A program made the translations under genes and the position numbers. A DNA stretch of 64,000 nucleotides from Vibrio salinus. Its GTDB lineage: Bacteria; Pseudomonadota; Gammaproteobacteria; Enterobacterales; Vibrionaceae. Below the pieces are notes generated by a model. The model was not told where the DNA came from, ran no database searches, and saw only the letters and a list, made by a program, of their open reading frames with translations. The DNA lies in the NCBI RefSeq assembly GCF_021272385.1, contig NZ_JAJSDZ010000005.1, forward strand, positions 1,145,234-1,209,233, written 5' to 3'. This document shows positions 11,160-20,605 of the stretch, piece after piece (the stretch's first letter is position 1; each line of letters begins with the position of its first letter).

Positions 11160-12953
11160 TTAATCTTTACCAACATGCAAAATCGCAAGAAACGCTTCCT
11201 GAGGCAATTCAACATTACCAATCTGTTTCATTCGTTTCTTACCTTCTTTCTGTTTCTTCAGCAATTTTTTCTTACGGCTTACGTCACCACCGTAACATTT
11301 CGCCAATACGTTTTTACGCAGCTGTTTGACGGTAGAACGGGCAATGATATGGTTACCAATCGCTGCCTGAATTGCAATATCAAACATCTGACGAGGAATG
11401 AATTCCTTCATCTTCTCAACCAACTGGCGGCCACGGGTCTGAGCCTGCTCCGTATGCGTTATAATCGCCAGAGCATCAACCCTGTCACCATTCAGCAATA
11501 CATCAACCCGTACCATATTGGAAGCTTCAAAGCGCTGGAATCCATAATCCAGAGAGGCATAACCTCTAGAGGTCGATTTCAAACGGTCAAAGAAATCCAG
11601 AACCACTTCAGCCATCGGTACATCATAAGTCAGAGCAACCTGATTTCCATGATAAACCATATCAACCTGTGTCCCACGTTTTTCAACGCACAACGTAATC
11701 ACATTCCCCAGATAGTCCTGTGGAACCAGAATATTACAACGGGCAATGGGCTCTCTGATTTCAGTAATATCATTAACAGCCGGTAATTTAGCCGGACTGT
11801 CCACATAAATTATATCGCCACTCGTTTTTTCAACTTCATACACTACGGTAGGCGCCGTAGTAATGAGATCCAGATTGTATTCGCGTTCTAAGCGCTCCTG
11901 AATAATCTCCATATGCAGCATACCAAGGAAGCCACAACGGAAACCAAAACCAAGTGCAGCCGACGTTTCCGGCTCATAAAACAGAGAAGCATCATTCAGG
12001 CTCAATTTACCTAATGCATCCCGGAAGTTTTCATAATCATCCGACGACACCGGGAACAACCCGGCATAAACCTGAGGTTTAACTTTTTTAAAGCCAGGTA
12101 AGGCTGTTTCACAGCCATTTTTTGCCAGTGTTAGCGTATCACCAACCGGTGCACCCAGAATATCTTTGATACCACAAACAACCCAGCCGACTTCACCCGT
12201 TTCCAAAATCTCCGTATCGACCTGCTTAGGCGTAAAGATCCCGATACGATCAATGCCCCATATTTGTCCGGTACTCATGACCTTAATTTTGTCATTTTTC
12301 TTCAGGCACCCATTTTTAATACGGACAAGCGAAACCACACCCAAATAGTTATCAAACCAGGAATCAATGATTAGTGCCTGAGGCGCCGCTTCAGGATCTC
12401 CTTCAGGGGCCGGAACCGCTTCGACGATTTTTTCGAGAACGTCTTCAACGCCCACACCGGTCTTAGCTGAACAACGGATTGCATCAATCGCATCGATACC
12501 GACAATATCTTCAATTTCCTCAGCGACCCGTTCCGGTTCCGCTGCCGGTAGATCAATCTTGTTAAGAATCGGAACCACTTCCAGATCCATATCAATCGCA
12601 GTATAACAGTTCGCCAGAGTCTGAGCTTCAACGCCTTGCCCGGCATCCACAACCAATAAAGCCCCTTCACAGGCGGCTAAAGAGCGGGAAACTTCATAAG
12701 AGAAATCGACATGCCCTGGGGTATCGATGAAGTTTAACTGATAGGTTTCTCCATCTTTTGCCGTGTAATTAAGCGTCACACTCTGTGCTTTAATGGTAAT
12801 ACCGCGCTCACGTTCCAGATCCATAGAATCCAGAACCTGATCGGCCATTTCACGGTCAGTTAATCCGCCGCAAACCTGAATAAGGCGGTCAGAAAGTGTC
12901 GACTTGCCATGGTCGATGTGGGCGATAATAGAAAAGTTACGAATGTGCTTCAT
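11160..12953 (-). CDS. lepA: Elongation factor 4 (LepA)
   Basis: Ribosome-bound GTPase paralogous to EF-G, implicated in back-translocation and initiation or 30S assembly. The 597-residue length is standard. G motifs: [29 protein letters not shown] and [11 protein letters not shown], plus the effector region [13 protein letters not shown]. The C-terminal LepA-specific domain is rich in lysine ([18 protein letters not shown]). It heads the lepA-lepB pair, 154 bp downstream of rseC. Confidence 0.97.
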   Translation of the reverse strand: MKHIRNFSIIAHIDHGKSTLSDRLIQVCGGLTDREMADQVLDSMDLERERGITIKAQSVTLNYTAKDGETYQLNFIDTPGHVDFSYEVSRSLAACEGALLVVDAGQGVEAQTLANCYTAIDMDLEVVPILNKIDLPAAEPERVAEEIEDIVGIDAIDAIRCSAKTGVGVEDVLEKIVEAVPAPEGDPEAAPQALIIDSWFDNYLGVVSLVRIKNGCLKKNDKIKVMSTGQIWGIDRIGIFTPKQVDTEILETGEVGWVVCGIKDILGAPVGDTLTLAKNGCETALPGFKKVKPQVYAGLFPVSSDDYENFRDALGKLSLNDASLFYEPETSAALGFGFRCGFLGMLHMEIIQERLEREYNLDLITTAPTVVYEVEKTSGDIIYVDSPAKLPAVNDITEIREPIARCNILVPQDYLGNVITLCVEKRGTQVDMVYHGNQVALTYDVPMAEVVLDFFDRLKSTSRGYASLDYGFQRFEASNMVRVDVLLNGDRVDALAIITHTEQAQTRGRQLVEKMKEFIPRQMFDIAIQAAIGNHIIARSTVKQLRKNVLAKCYGGDVSRKKKLLKKQKEGKKRMKQIGNVELPQEAFLAILHVGKD

Positions 12954-13039
12954 AATCGGGAATGACTAAACTCTTAAATTTAAAATGAAAAAATATCTCA
13001 GTTCCTTCTTCAATCAAAAGAAACCGGAGAATTTCTATT

Positions 13040-13073
13040 AAGTTGGGCGATTCTACCCAATTTCGCCCAGCTT
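13040..13073 (-). other. Hairpin between rseC and lepA
   Basis: A 10-bp imperfect stem (arms 13040-13049 and 13064-13073, one G-U pair) in the 154-bp rseC-lepA gap. There is no T run on either strand, so it is better read as an mRNA structure or processing site than as an intrinsic terminator. A second short inverted repeat (CCCAC / GTGGG) lies at about 13092-13106, next to the rseC stop. Confidence 0.35.
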
Positions 13074-13107
13074 CGCATCATAAATTCAATATCCCACCGT
13101 TAGTGGG

Positions 13108-13587
13108 TTATTCAGACTGAATGACCGGATCTCCCAGAACCCGCACTAATACCACTTCCTTGCCGGACCGTGCTTCAAGAATTTTTGAAAAACGTTTTGC
13201 CAGTGTGATACCAAGCCAGGCACAAAGGATAGAGAAGATGATAACAACCAGTTCGTTGTTACTAAAATACTGCAGGGAAACGGACTGACCGAATAGCGCT
13301 CCGATAATAAGCATGACTAACGGTAACAGATAAACCAACGCTGCAGACTGCAGAAGGCTTTTTTCCGGAAAACCAATTTCAACAATCTGGCCTTTTCTGA
13401 CTACCTGTGTGGTATTCAGAGTCCAGCGTAATATTTTATTTCCAAACGCTTTTGATACAACACCGGTTCCACAACTTCCGGAAGAAGAACAATGGCTACA
13501 ACTCGATTGCCGCTGACAATTAAGCTCAACATTATACCCATTTGATGTCGCTGAAACAGAAGCAACCGTCGCGAGTGCAGTCATCAT
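13108..13587 (-). CDS. rseC: SoxR-reducing system / sigma-E modulator RseC
   Basis: Inner-membrane protein of the rpoE operon. The family (RseC/MucC) modulates sigma-E activity and, with the Rsx complex, reduces SoxR in E. coli. The 159-residue protein has a cysteine-rich N-terminal region (CQRQSSCSHCSSSGSC, about residues 24-39) and two membrane segments (about 80-97 and 106-126). Its start overlaps the rseB stop by 4 bp. Whether it still acts on sigma-E here cannot be told from sequence. Confidence 0.92.
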   Translation of the reverse strand: MMTALATVASVSATSNGYNVELNCQRQSSCSHCSSSGSCGTGVVSKAFGNKILRWTLNTTQVVRKGQIVEIGFPEKSLLQSAALVYLLPLVMLIIGALFGQSVSLQYFSNNELVVIIFSILCAWLGITLAKRFSKILEARSGKEVVLVRVLGDPVIQSE

Positions 13588-14549
13588 TGTTGTATCTCCT
13601 TACTTTTATCGAAGACAATGGATTCAAGGATCTTTTTCGCCGTGTCTGGCGGTATATCGCCGATCACCGAAACCTCTTTATCCCCTTGTGTCATCGTTTG
13701 TAATGTACGTCTTCCCTGCCGTACCAGTTGATTTTTTAACGACGAGTTCTCTCCCGTCGACACATACACTGAAAAATTAAATAATCCGTCAGAATACATC
13801 TGACTCTCAACCAGACGTTTTGTCACTGCCATACGGTAACGATTCAGTTCCAGAGCCTTAAACCCTTCCGGTACCCATTTCACTGACCAATAGGTTTTAC
13901 TGATGGTGCTTTCCGGTATCGACAAAACATCAGGGAGCTGAACTTTCTCCAGCCCCGACATTAATTTGGCCAGTTTATCACTGATAGAAAACGAAATTGT
14001 TCTGTATTGCTCCAGAACTTCGCCATCCCGGTCAACCAAATCAGCCCTCAATGGAAGGAAATTTCGTTCACCAACCCACAAGATGTAGGAATACCTCATA
14101 CCATCTTTGGGAACAATCCGGATTACCTTACATGGCACGCCGGCTTCCCGTCCACGGCCAATTTTAACAAAATCATAGTAATGACTGAGCGCTTTAATAT
14201 CGCTGTTTATCAGCGGAATAAGAGGAGCAACCATTTTCCCCGAATCAACAGAAAACGGCTCCGTACCCGGTTCGATATAACTGACTTCATTTCCTCTGCG
14301 AATGACTTCTTTTACCGGACCGCTGAGATAAAGAAGGTGAGCAAACACTTTATCGTTCTCTATAGCATGACGATATAGTAAAGGCTCAAAACCATGTTTC
14401 CGAACCTGGATATAAGACAATTCGTAGTTTAAATTTTGGCTGGCCTGATTCATTTGAAGCAACACAGCCTCTGCTGACTTATCGTCAGCAAAGGCTGCAT
14501 TCACATTCAAACTGAGCAGTGCCAACACACCGACCAGAAATTTCTTCAT
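13584..14549 (-). CDS. rseB: Periplasmic sigma-E regulator RseB
   Basis: Periplasmic protein that binds RseA and shields it from DegS, releasing it on sensing off-pathway lipopolysaccharide. Of 321 residues, the first 21 or so form a signal peptide (MKKFLVGVLALLSLNVNAAFA). The rest fits the MucB/RseB lipoprotein-carrier-like fold, with SYIQVRKHGFEPLLYRH near the start and the C-terminal domain containing VKWVPEGFKALELNRYRM. It lies 15 bp downstream of rseA and overlaps rseC by 4 bp. Confidence 0.95.
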   Translation of the reverse strand: MKKFLVGVLALLSLNVNAAFADDKSAEAVLLQMNQASQNLNYELSYIQVRKHGFEPLLYRHAIENDKVFAHLLYLSGPVKEVIRRGNEVSYIEPGTEPFSVDSGKMVAPLIPLINSDIKALSHYYDFVKIGRGREAGVPCKVIRIVPKDGMRYSYILWVGERNFLPLRADLVDRDGEVLEQYRTISFSISDKLAKLMSGLEKVQLPDVLSIPESTISKTYWSVKWVPEGFKALELNRYRMAVTKRLVESQMYSDGLFNFSVYVSTGENSSLKNQLVRQGRRTLQTMTQGDKEVSVIGDIPPDTAKKILESIVFDKSKEIQQ

Positions 14550-14564
14550 TCAACTACCGACTTC

Positions 14565-15155
14565 TTACTGGTTAGATTTGTGTTGTTGCTCACTGTTGAG
14601 TTTCAACTGAAGCTCATAATCCTGTAGCAACGCATTCACTTCTTTCCGTTGTTCCTGAATTCTGGAACGTTGAGAGTGCTGATTTACAGAATCACGGGTT
14701 AAACTAACCGGTTCTGCAGATCCCGCCAGAGGAATGGTTTGTAAAACCGGAAGTTTCCCTGCCGGATTAGCTGTATTATCACTACCCGTATACTGCTGAA
14801 CACCCAAAACCACAGCAAAAGAAACACAGGCCGCAATGGCAATCTGGCCAAACTGAGATAACCAGCGAGGTAGTTGACGTTTCGCGGTTTGTGGTTGAGG
14901 TTGTTCTTCCAGTGGTACAACATTATCAAGCTGACCATAAGTTGGCTCGGACTCTAAAGCAGCGGCCACCTTACCAGCAATATTCCAATCTTCTGAGGAT
15001 AAGCTGTCTGAAACATCTCCGCGAATAACATCACCAATTAAATGGTAATTTCGCCATGTATCCTGCATTGCCGAATCATCAGTCAACTCCTGCAATAATG
15101 CCTTATCGACTAATTCTCCATCCATAAGTGCTGAAATATTTTCTTTCCCAGCCAT
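14565..15155 (-). CDS. rseA: Anti-sigma-E factor RseA
   Basis: Single-pass inner-membrane anti-sigma factor: the cytoplasmic domain holds sigma-E until DegS and RseP cleave RseA. I choose the ATG at 15155 (MAGKENISALMDGELVD, 196 residues) because GGTGG lies about 5 bases upstream and the family begins this way; a start 12 bases earlier lacks a ribosome site. The anti-sigma domain (about 1-75) has SALMDGE and WRNYHLIGDVIRGD. One membrane segment (about 101-117, IAIAACVSFAVVLGV) is followed by a periplasmic tail ending in a glutamine-rich, charged segment. It lies 31 bp after rpoE. Confidence 0.94.
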   Translation of the reverse strand: MAGKENISALMDGELVDKALLQELTDDSAMQDTWRNYHLIGDVIRGDVSDSLSSEDWNIAGKVAAALESEPTYGQLDNVVPLEEQPQPQTAKRQLPRWLSQFGQIAIAACVSFAVVLGVQQYTGSDNTANPAGKLPVLQTIPLAGSAEPVSLTRDSVNQHSQRSRIQEQRKEVNALLQDYELQLKLNSEQQHKSNQ

Positions 15156-15186
15156 TCTTTCCACCATATATTAAACTCTCATTTGC

Positions 15187-15759
15187 CTAGAGTAGTGAAC
15201 TGATTCGTTGCTCTACTGCTTCTCGAGCTCTAAAAATACGTGAGCGAACCGTACCAACAGGACACTCCATTACTGCCGCGATCTCTTCATAGCTTAGTCC
15301 GTCTAATTCACGAAGAGTCATTGCTGTTTTTAAATCTTCAGGTAATGCATCAATCGCGTCAAAAACTGCACGCTTCAGTTCCTTTGACAACGTAATGTTC
15401 TCAGGGTTCGAAATTTCTTTTAAAACATTACCACTTTCATAATATTCAGCGTCTTCAGCATCCACATCATTGACCGGAGGTCTTCGACTCTGAGCCACAA
15501 TGTGGTTTTTGGCAGTGTTAACCGCAATTCTATAAAGCCAAGTATAGAAAGCACTTTCACCTCTGAATGTTGGTATAGCTCTATACGCTTTTATAAATGC
15601 TTCTTGAGCGACATCAGCCACATCACCAGAATTGCTCACATACCTGGAAATAAGATTACATACTTTATTTTGATACCTTAGAACCAATAAGTTAAATGCT
15701 TGCTTATCTCCATTCTGAACTCGCTCAATCAATACTTGGTCGGTTAACTGCTCGTTCAT
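15187..15759 (-). CDS. rpoE: RNA polymerase sigma-E factor
   Basis: Extracytoplasmic-function sigma factor for the envelope stress response. The 190 residues fit group IV sigma factors: region 2 with RYVSNSGDVADVAQEAFIKAYR and STFYTWLYRIA-like FRGESAFYTWLYRIAVN, then region 4 with LPEDLKTAMTLRELDGLSYE and the helix-turn-helix MECPVGTVRSRIFRAREAV. It is the first gene of rpoE-rseA-rseB-rseC. A sigma-E-type promoter about 100 bp upstream suggests autoregulation. Confidence 0.98.
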   Translation of the reverse strand: MNEQLTDQVLIERVQNGDKQAFNLLVLRYQNKVCNLISRYVSNSGDVADVAQEAFIKAYRAIPTFRGESAFYTWLYRIAVNTAKNHIVAQSRRPPVNDVDAEDAEYYESGNVLKEISNPENITLSKELKRAVFDAIDALPEDLKTAMTLRELDGLSYEEIAAVMECPVGTVRSRIFRAREAVEQRISSLL

Positions 15760-16181
15760 TCGAGCGAATACTCCTATGTTTACGCCCTTACCTTCTCAGA
15801 TATGGGCATTAATACTGCAAAATGTAGTATTGACACCACCGCTTACATGAGCACTATACTATGACCCATATGTGAACAGTAAGTTCCGTGACGCCAACAC
15901 TTTTTTCTGTTTTTTTCGGAAATCGATAAGATATAAGCCTCATAAATAAGCTGATATACCTATCTTGGCGGAAAATAAACTAATTACAATAGCATTTAAA
16001 TGACGTATTGCAATTAGAGCGGCATGAACAACTCGGTGCTCTGCACACTACAGATACCATCCATAATGGGCCTAACCTACTCATTATTCATAATATTTAA
16101 TCGGTAATCTGAACTGAAGAGCACGATAAATAAATGGAAAGAGTTATTCGCTCTTTAAGAAATTTAGGATAGATAAATCTT
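15760..16181. other. Divergent intergenic region rpoE / nadB
   Basis: 422 bp without a gene. The left part is the rpoE leader: an 8-bp stem-loop (15811-15818 with 15824-15831) and, in the rpoE direction, a possible 9-codon frame MPISEKVRA starting near 15809. The candidate sigma-E promoter is at 15860-15887. The right part is AT-rich and must hold the nadB promoter, which I cannot place with confidence; nadB has an AGGATAG-like ribosome site about 11 bases before its ATG. Confidence 0.6.
15860..15887 (-). promoter_or_regulatory. Candidate sigma-E promoter of the rpoE operon
   Basis: Minus strand: GGAACTT (15881-15887), a 15-base spacer, then GTCATA (15860-15865). The sigma-E consensus is GGAACTT-N15/16-GTCNAA, so the -35 is perfect and the -10 nearly so. 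It lies about 100 bp upstream of rpoE, as in E. coli and V. cholerae, where rpoE is autoregulated. Confidence 0.75.
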
Positions 16182-17786
16182 ATGAGTAACAAAGTAGAGC
16201 ATCAATGTGATGTGTTAATTGTAGGGAGTGGTGCTGCCGGCCTGACCTTAGCATTAAGAGTCGCCCAACATTGTAAAGTCATTGTATTAAGTAAAGGTCC
16301 CTGGAGTGAAGGATCTACTTACTATGCTCAAGGCGGAATCGCCGCCGTATTTGATGAAACAGACACGATTGAATCGCATGTGCAGGATACTCTGATTGCC
16401 GGTGCCGGAATTTGCGAAGAAGATACCGTCCGCTTTATTGCTGAAAATGCTAAAGAAAGCGTTCAGTGGCTCATTGATGGTGGTGTACCATTCGATCTGG
16501 ACGAAGAAAATAGTGATAAGGCTCATCCCAAATATCACCTGACACGAGAAGGCGGTCATAGCCATCGCCGGATTCTTCATGCGGCAGATGCAACAGGTAA
16601 AGCGGTTCAGCTTTCATTGCAGGACAATGTCATCAATCACCCGAATATTACGGTACTGGAACGGCATACCGCTTTGGACCTGATTACCGAAGATAAAGTC
16701 GGTGGTGATAAAAATAAAGTCATTGGAGCTTACGTCTGGAACCGTAACATCGAACATGTTGAAACCATTTCAGCCAAGTTCGTTGTTCTCGCAACTGGTG
16801 GCTCCTCTAAAGTCTATCAGTACACTTCCAACCCCGATATTTCTTCCGGTGATGGAATCGCTATGGCGTGGCGTGCCGGTTGCCGGGTAGCTAATCTGGA
16901 GTTTAACCAGTTTCACCCAACCTGCCTCTATCATCCGGCCGCAAGAAACTTTCTGTTAACAGAAGCTTTAAGGGGTGAAGGTGCCTATCTGAAACGGCCC
17001 GATGGCTCCCGTTTTATGCAAGACTTTGATGAACGAGGCGAACTCGCCCCCCGTGACGTCGTAGCCAGAGCCATTGACTTTGAAATGAAAAGGCTGGGAG
17101 CCGACTGTATGTTTCTTGACATCAGCCATAAACCTGCCGACTTTATCGAAAAACACTTCCCAACCATTTTCGCCCGGCTGAAAAAAATCGATATTGATAT
17201 GACCAAAGAGCCGATCCCGATTGTACCGGCGGCGCACTACACTTGTGGTGGTGTCATGGTGAATAAAAAGGGTCAGGCTGATCTCAGAAACCTGTATGCC
17301 ATTGGTGAAGTGAGTTATACCGGTTTACATGGCGCTAACCGCATGGCATCAAATTCTCTCCTTGAATGTGTGGTTTATGCCCGGGCAGCCGCAGCGGATA
17401 TTTTAGAAAATATCGAAAATGCTGAAATCGCTACCAGCTTGCCAACATGGGATGAAAGTCAGGTGTTATGTTCCGATGAAGAAGTCGTCATTCAACATAA
17501 CTGGCACGAGCTGCGCCTGTGTATGTGGGACTACATGGGTATCGTGAGAACAGACAAACGTCTGGAGCGGGCTTTAAGACGCATTCATCTGTTACAACAG
17601 GAAACTCATGAGTATTACAGTAATTTCCGTGTATCCAATAACCTGATTGAACTGCGTAATTTACTGCAGGTAGCAGAACTGATGGTCCGATGTGCGATGC
17701 AACGAAAAGAAAGCCGTGGGTTGCATTATACTCTGGATTATCCTGATCAGATCGAATCAAGTGGACCAACTGTCCTTGAACCGTAA
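16182..17786 (+). CDS. nadB: L-aspartate oxidase NadB
   Basis: FAD-dependent oxidation of L-aspartate to iminoaspartate, first step of de novo NAD synthesis (next enzyme NadA). The 534-residue length is standard. The N-terminal dinucleotide-binding motif is [18 protein letters not shown]. Family motifs include [44 protein letters not shown] and [10 protein letters not shown]. It belongs to the same flavoprotein family as SdhA and FrdA, but the NadB-type C-terminal domain is present and I see no covalent-flavin histidine context. It is divergent from rpoE, as in enterobacteria, and followed by a terminator at 17808. Confidence 0.97.
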   Translation: MSNKVEHQCDVLIVGSGAAGLTLALRVAQHCKVIVLSKGPWSEGSTYYAQGGIAAVFDETDTIESHVQDTLIAGAGICEEDTVRFIAENAKESVQWLIDGGVPFDLDEENSDKAHPKYHLTREGGHSHRRILHAADATGKAVQLSLQDNVINHPNITVLERHTALDLITEDKVGGDKNKVIGAYVWNRNIEHVETISAKFVVLATGGSSKVYQYTSNPDISSGDGIAMAWRAGCRVANLEFNQFHPTCLYHPAARNFLLTEALRGEGAYLKRPDGSRFMQDFDERGELAPRDVVARAIDFEMKRLGADCMFLDISHKPADFIEKHFPTIFARLKKIDIDMTKEPIPIVPAAHYTCGGVMVNKKGQADLRNLYAIGEVSYTGLHGANRMASNSLLECVVYARAAAADILENIENAEIATSLPTWDESQVLCSDEEVVIQHNWHELRLCMWDYMGIVRTDKRLERALRRIHLLQQETHEYYSNFRVSNNLIELRNLLQVAELMVRCAMQRKESRGLHYTLDYPDQIESSGPTVLEP

Positions 17787-17794
17787 CTCATTGG

Positions 17795-18211
17795 TTATTT
17801 TACCAACGCAGAGGCATTCTGCCTCTGCTTTTCCCGGACGATTAAATACCGGTAAACCGGCTCATTACAACTGTCCCGCCACAACATTCTTACTCTGCCA
17901 TCAGATAAAAACAGCATTAAAAACCAATGAGACCAGGTCGTATTCAATTCCTTGATTTCAGTCGTACTCTCATGATCCTGCCAACGGCCCGCTACAGAAT
18001 AAGTAATATCGCCATAACATTTCTGTTTCAGAAGTGACCGGAAGTGTTGGCATTGAAAGAAATAACCGAATAAAGCAAAGCTGAGAGCAATATCCAGCGA
18101 GGAACTTAATACCACATACAAATAGAGCTGGATAAGTACCAGCTCTAAACAAAATGCATGAAATGAAAACCGACAGTAAAACTTAACGGTTTCTATTCTG
18201 GTTGTAAGCAA
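17795..18211 (-). CDS. cptA: YgfX/CptA family membrane protein
   Basis: Small inner-membrane protein encoded next to SdhE in many gammaproteobacteria. It has been described as toxin CptA inhibiting FtsZ/MreB, and also as an SdhE partner. The 138 residues have an early hydrophobic pair (about 17-50), a short soluble domain with GRWQDHESTTEIKEL, and a conserved-looking RVRMLWRDSCNE segment near the C-terminus. The only in-frame start is a TTG at 18211, so the gene overlaps the sdhE 3' end by 29 bp; no ATG or GTG is available nearby. The nadB terminator hairpin lies inside its last 35 bases. Identification rests on context and architecture. Confidence 0.7.
   Translation of the reverse strand: MLTTRIETVKFYCRFSFHAFCLELVLIQLYLYVVLSSSLDIALSFALFGYFFQCQHFRSLLKQKCYGDITYSVAGRWQDHESTTEIKELNTTWSHWFLMLFLSDGRVRMLWRDSCNEPVYRYLIVREKQRQNASALVK
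17808..17832 (+). terminator. nadB terminator, inside the cptA 3' end
   Basis: Perfect 8-bp stem GCAGAGGC / GCCTCTGC (17808-17815 and 17821-17828), 5-base loop, followed by TTTT on the plus strand. It begins 22 bp after the nadB stop and overlaps the last codons of convergent cptA. Confidence 0.75.
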
Positions 18212-18443
18212 CGACTTTATCTACCATAGATGCATGGGCCAAATTTTCACTGCGCCCCTGACTCATAATCCACTTAAAAAGGTCCGGATCATCACAATCA
18301 AGCAGAGAGACGAATTCCTGTTGCTCAGCTTCGGTCAGATCATCGAAGCAATCTTCAAAAAACGGCATGATGACAACATCAAGTTCAAGCATTCCCCTGC
18401 GGCATCTCCATCTAATTCTTGCTTTTTCTTCAGCGGTATACAT
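18183..18443 (-). CDS. sdhE: FAD assembly factor SdhE
   Basis: Small chaperone (YgfY/Sdh5 family) that promotes covalent attachment of FAD to SdhA and FrdA. The 86-residue length is typical. The family RGxxE motif is visible as RRGMLELD (about 15-22), along with PFFEDCFDDLTEAEQQEF and LLDCDDPDLFKWIM. The ATG at 18443 has AGGAAC about 8 bases upstream. It is divergent from ygfZ (154-bp gap) and overlapped by the downstream cptA. Confidence 0.95.
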   Translation of the reverse strand: MYTAEEKARIRWRCRRGMLELDVVIMPFFEDCFDDLTEAEQQEFVSLLDCDDPDLFKWIMSQGRSENLAHASMVDKVVAYNQNRNR

Positions 18444-18597
18444 TACAAGTTCCTCGTTGTTAAACTCAATTTTTATTCAGTGTATCAAGGGGCTAAACGA
18501 ACAGCTACAAAATTAACTGTCGTTCTCGATCAAGCTGACAAAAAAGTGATTCCGTTTTACCATAGGGCATTATTCTCTTCATTATGGAAAATCAATT

Positions 18598-19563
18598 ATG
18601 GATTGGAAAAACCGTTTTCAGTCATTACCTCTCCACCCACAAGAGGAGACTCAATCTGATTTACAACTCGCCTACCTTGAGTCCTGGGGACTCATCACGG
18701 CGACAGGCCCTGACAGCAAATCTTTCTTACAGGGACAGATTACCTGTAATGTCAGCACTCTGACTGAGAAAGACCTTACATTTTCAGCTCATTGTGATGC
18801 AAAAGGGAAAGTGTGGTCTGTTTTTCGTCTGTTTCATCACAAAGATGGCTACGCCATGTTGCAACCAAACGTGGTCATGGATGTTGAATTAAGAGAATTA
18901 AAGAAATATGCGGTCTTCTCAAAGGTCGAACTGAAAGCATCAGCCGACATTATATTTAGCGTAACAGGCCGTAACGCCAGCGATTATATAAACCAGCTAA
19001 GTAAGGATGAAGGAAAAGTCAGAAAGATTTCCGGCGGCACGGCAGTAGAAGTTGCAACAAACCGGTGGGCACTGATTGTTGATAGTACTGATGCTGAAAT
19101 GATTGTTGATCAGTTCAAAGGGGAGCTGGTTCATGAAAACACCTGGCTCTTAGCTGAAATAAAGGATGGTATTCCGGTACTGAATCAGCAGGAACAAAAT
19201 ACCCATATTCCTCAGGCTCTGAATTTACAAGGGCTTAATGGCATTAGTTTTACTAAAGGCTGTTACACCGGACAGGAAACCGTAGCCAGAGCAAAATACC
19301 GGGGAATCAATAAACGCGCGTTATTTACACTAAAGGGAATTTTAGAAAGTTCTGATAACGATGTGGAAATAGAAAGAACCGCGGGAGAAAACTGGCGGAC
19401 TGCCGGACAACTGATGTCTTTTTGTCGTCTTGCCAATAATCAGGCTATCGGGCAAATCGTATTACCCAATAATCTGGATGACAACACTCAGTTCAGAGTA
19501 AAAGGCGGCCACTCAAACTGGGAATTGGTAGCAATACCGTATAGCTTAGATGAAGATGAATAA
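18598..19563 (+). CDS. ygfZ: tRNA-modifying / iron-sulfur protein YgfZ
   Basis: Folate-binding protein of the GcvT-like family needed for full activity of some Fe-S enzymes, including the tRNA methylthiotransferase MiaB, and for tRNA modification. The 321 residues carry the diagnostic KGCYTGQETVARAKYRG motif with Cys222, plus an early GPDSKSFLQGQITCNV segment for folate binding. It is divergent from sdhE and is followed 17 bp later by the YbaK-like gene, which may be cotranscribed. Confidence 0.94.
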   Translation: MDWKNRFQSLPLHPQEETQSDLQLAYLESWGLITATGPDSKSFLQGQITCNVSTLTEKDLTFSAHCDAKGKVWSVFRLFHHKDGYAMLQPNVVMDVELRELKKYAVFSKVELKASADIIFSVTGRNASDYINQLSKDEGKVRKISGGTAVEVATNRWALIVDSTDAEMIVDQFKGELVHENTWLLAEIKDGIPVLNQQEQNTHIPQALNLQGLNGISFTKGCYTGQETVARAKYRGINKRALFTLKGILESSDNDVEIERTAGENWRTAGQLMSFCRLANNQAIGQIVLPNNLDDNTQFRVKGGHSNWELVAIPYSLDEDE

Positions 19564-19580
19564 ATGACCCGGTACGGTCT

Positions 19581-20063
19581 ATGACACCAACAAAAATCAG
19601 TCAGTACTTAGAGAAAAACCGCATCCGGTTTCGCTGGTTACCTCACCAGACAGAAGCGGTCAGCATTGCCGATGCCGCGCAACAACGCGGTATCAGACCA
19701 CATCAGATGGTGAAATGCATTCTGTTAAGAGACATGGGGAATAAGCATGCTTTAGCCTGTGTTCCCGGAGATGAATCGGTTGACCCCAAAAAGGTCCGCG
19801 AGGCGTTGGGCTGGCGGAGAATGACTTGCGTTTGCAAAAATGACATAAAGCAAATCATCAACTACCAAGCAGGAACGATTACCCCCTTGTTCATTCCGGA
19901 ACATATTCCTGTCATTTTTGATTCAACGCTCTACGAAGAACCGGAAGTTACCATAAGTTCCGGTCACACCATGGCTGGAATTTTATTATCTATCAAAGAC
20001 TTAAATAAATTGGTATTACCCAGAATTTATGACATTGTACGCAAAACAGAATTATCTGACTAA
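19581..20063 (+). CDS. YbaK/ProX-type aminoacyl-tRNA deacylase domain protein
   Basis: A 160-residue stand-alone YbaK/EbsC-fold protein. Family members hydrolyse misacylated tRNAs in trans (Cys-tRNA-Pro, Ala-tRNA-Pro). Visible features are the N-terminal LPHQTEAVSIADAAQQRGI, the lysine in MVKCILLRD at the position of the usual catalytic Lys, LACVPGDESVDPKKVREAL, and the C-terminal loop EPEVTISSGHTMAGILLSIKDL, where the family has a GxxxxxxxL substrate loop. The substrate cannot be assigned; it is neither a clear YbaK nor a clear ProXp-ala. Probably in an operon with ygfZ. Confidence 0.82.
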   Translation: MTPTKISQYLEKNRIRFRWLPHQTEAVSIADAAQQRGIRPHQMVKCILLRDMGNKHALACVPGDESVDPKKVREALGWRRMTCVCKNDIKQIINYQAGTITPLFIPEHIPVIFDSTLYEEPEVTISSGHTMAGILLSIKDLNKLVLPRIYDIVRKTELSD

Positions 20064-20120
20064 AAATTAATCATATTACATACAATCGACACATCCCCAT
20101 CTTAAAACTGTCATATTCAT

Positions 20121-20137
20121 GCGGCTTAATAAGCCGC
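20121..20137. other. Short perfect inverted repeat
   Basis: GCGGCTT / AAGCCGC with a 3-base loop, 58 bp after the YbaK-like gene. It lacks a T run on either strand and may be a weak terminator or an operator. The 268-bp gap to ytfK otherwise shows a TATAAT-like hexamer at about 20292 as a possible -10 for ytfK. Confidence 0.35.
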
Positions 20138-20331
20138 GTGATTACAGGCTTTTATGACACAATTTTGTCTGTCTGCTCACACTAATCAGCGATTTATGCG
20201 TAGAATTCGCATATGACAGCACAAAAAAACAAACAAGTTAAATTTAATTATATTTTCCCCTGCAAGCTCACAAATTTTACTCATTAACTCGTTATAATTT
20301 TTTATGCGTCAGAAACAAAAGGACAATAACA

Positions 20332-20541
20332 ATGAGACTGTTTAAGCATTACTCTCCAGGAATGATAGCTAAACATATAAGTCGTTTATTTAAAGGTAGA
20401 ATTTATATCTATGGTATTGGCAAATTTGAATTCGATAACGGAAAATTAATACTGCCAGAAAAGGCTGAAGCCAAACATTTTCAAACAGTAAAAGAAATTA
20501 ACCAGGAAATAATGAAGATGCGGCAACTGGAAGCAGCCTGA
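20332..20541 (+). CDS. ytfK: YtfK (DUF1107) stringent-response modulator
   Basis: A 69-residue protein that aligns end to end with E. coli YtfK as I remember it: FKHYSPGMIAKHISRLFKG against FQRYNPLQVAKYVKILFRG, then RIYIYGIGKFEFDNGKLILP against [20 protein letters not shown]. In E. coli, YtfK binds SpoT and shifts it toward (p)ppGpp synthesis during phosphate or fatty acid starvation. The same role here is inferred from homology. The ATG has AAGGACAAT about 6 bases upstream. It is a single-gene unit ending at the terminator-like hairpin at 20606. Confidence 0.85.
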   Translation: MRLFKHYSPGMIAKHISRLFKGRIYIYGIGKFEFDNGKLILPEKAEAKHFQTVKEINQEIMKMRQLEAA

Positions 20542-20605
20542 AATTAGTATCTGAAAAACAAGAATAGTGAAACAACGAAATAAAACAAAAAAGGCATTAC
20601 GCCCT

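Noticed and set aside
18234..18659. Plus-strand 141-codon frame overlapping sdhE and the ygfZ start
   Set aside because: Antisense to a well-supported sdhE and out of frame with ygfZ; no family resemblance and no ribosome site.
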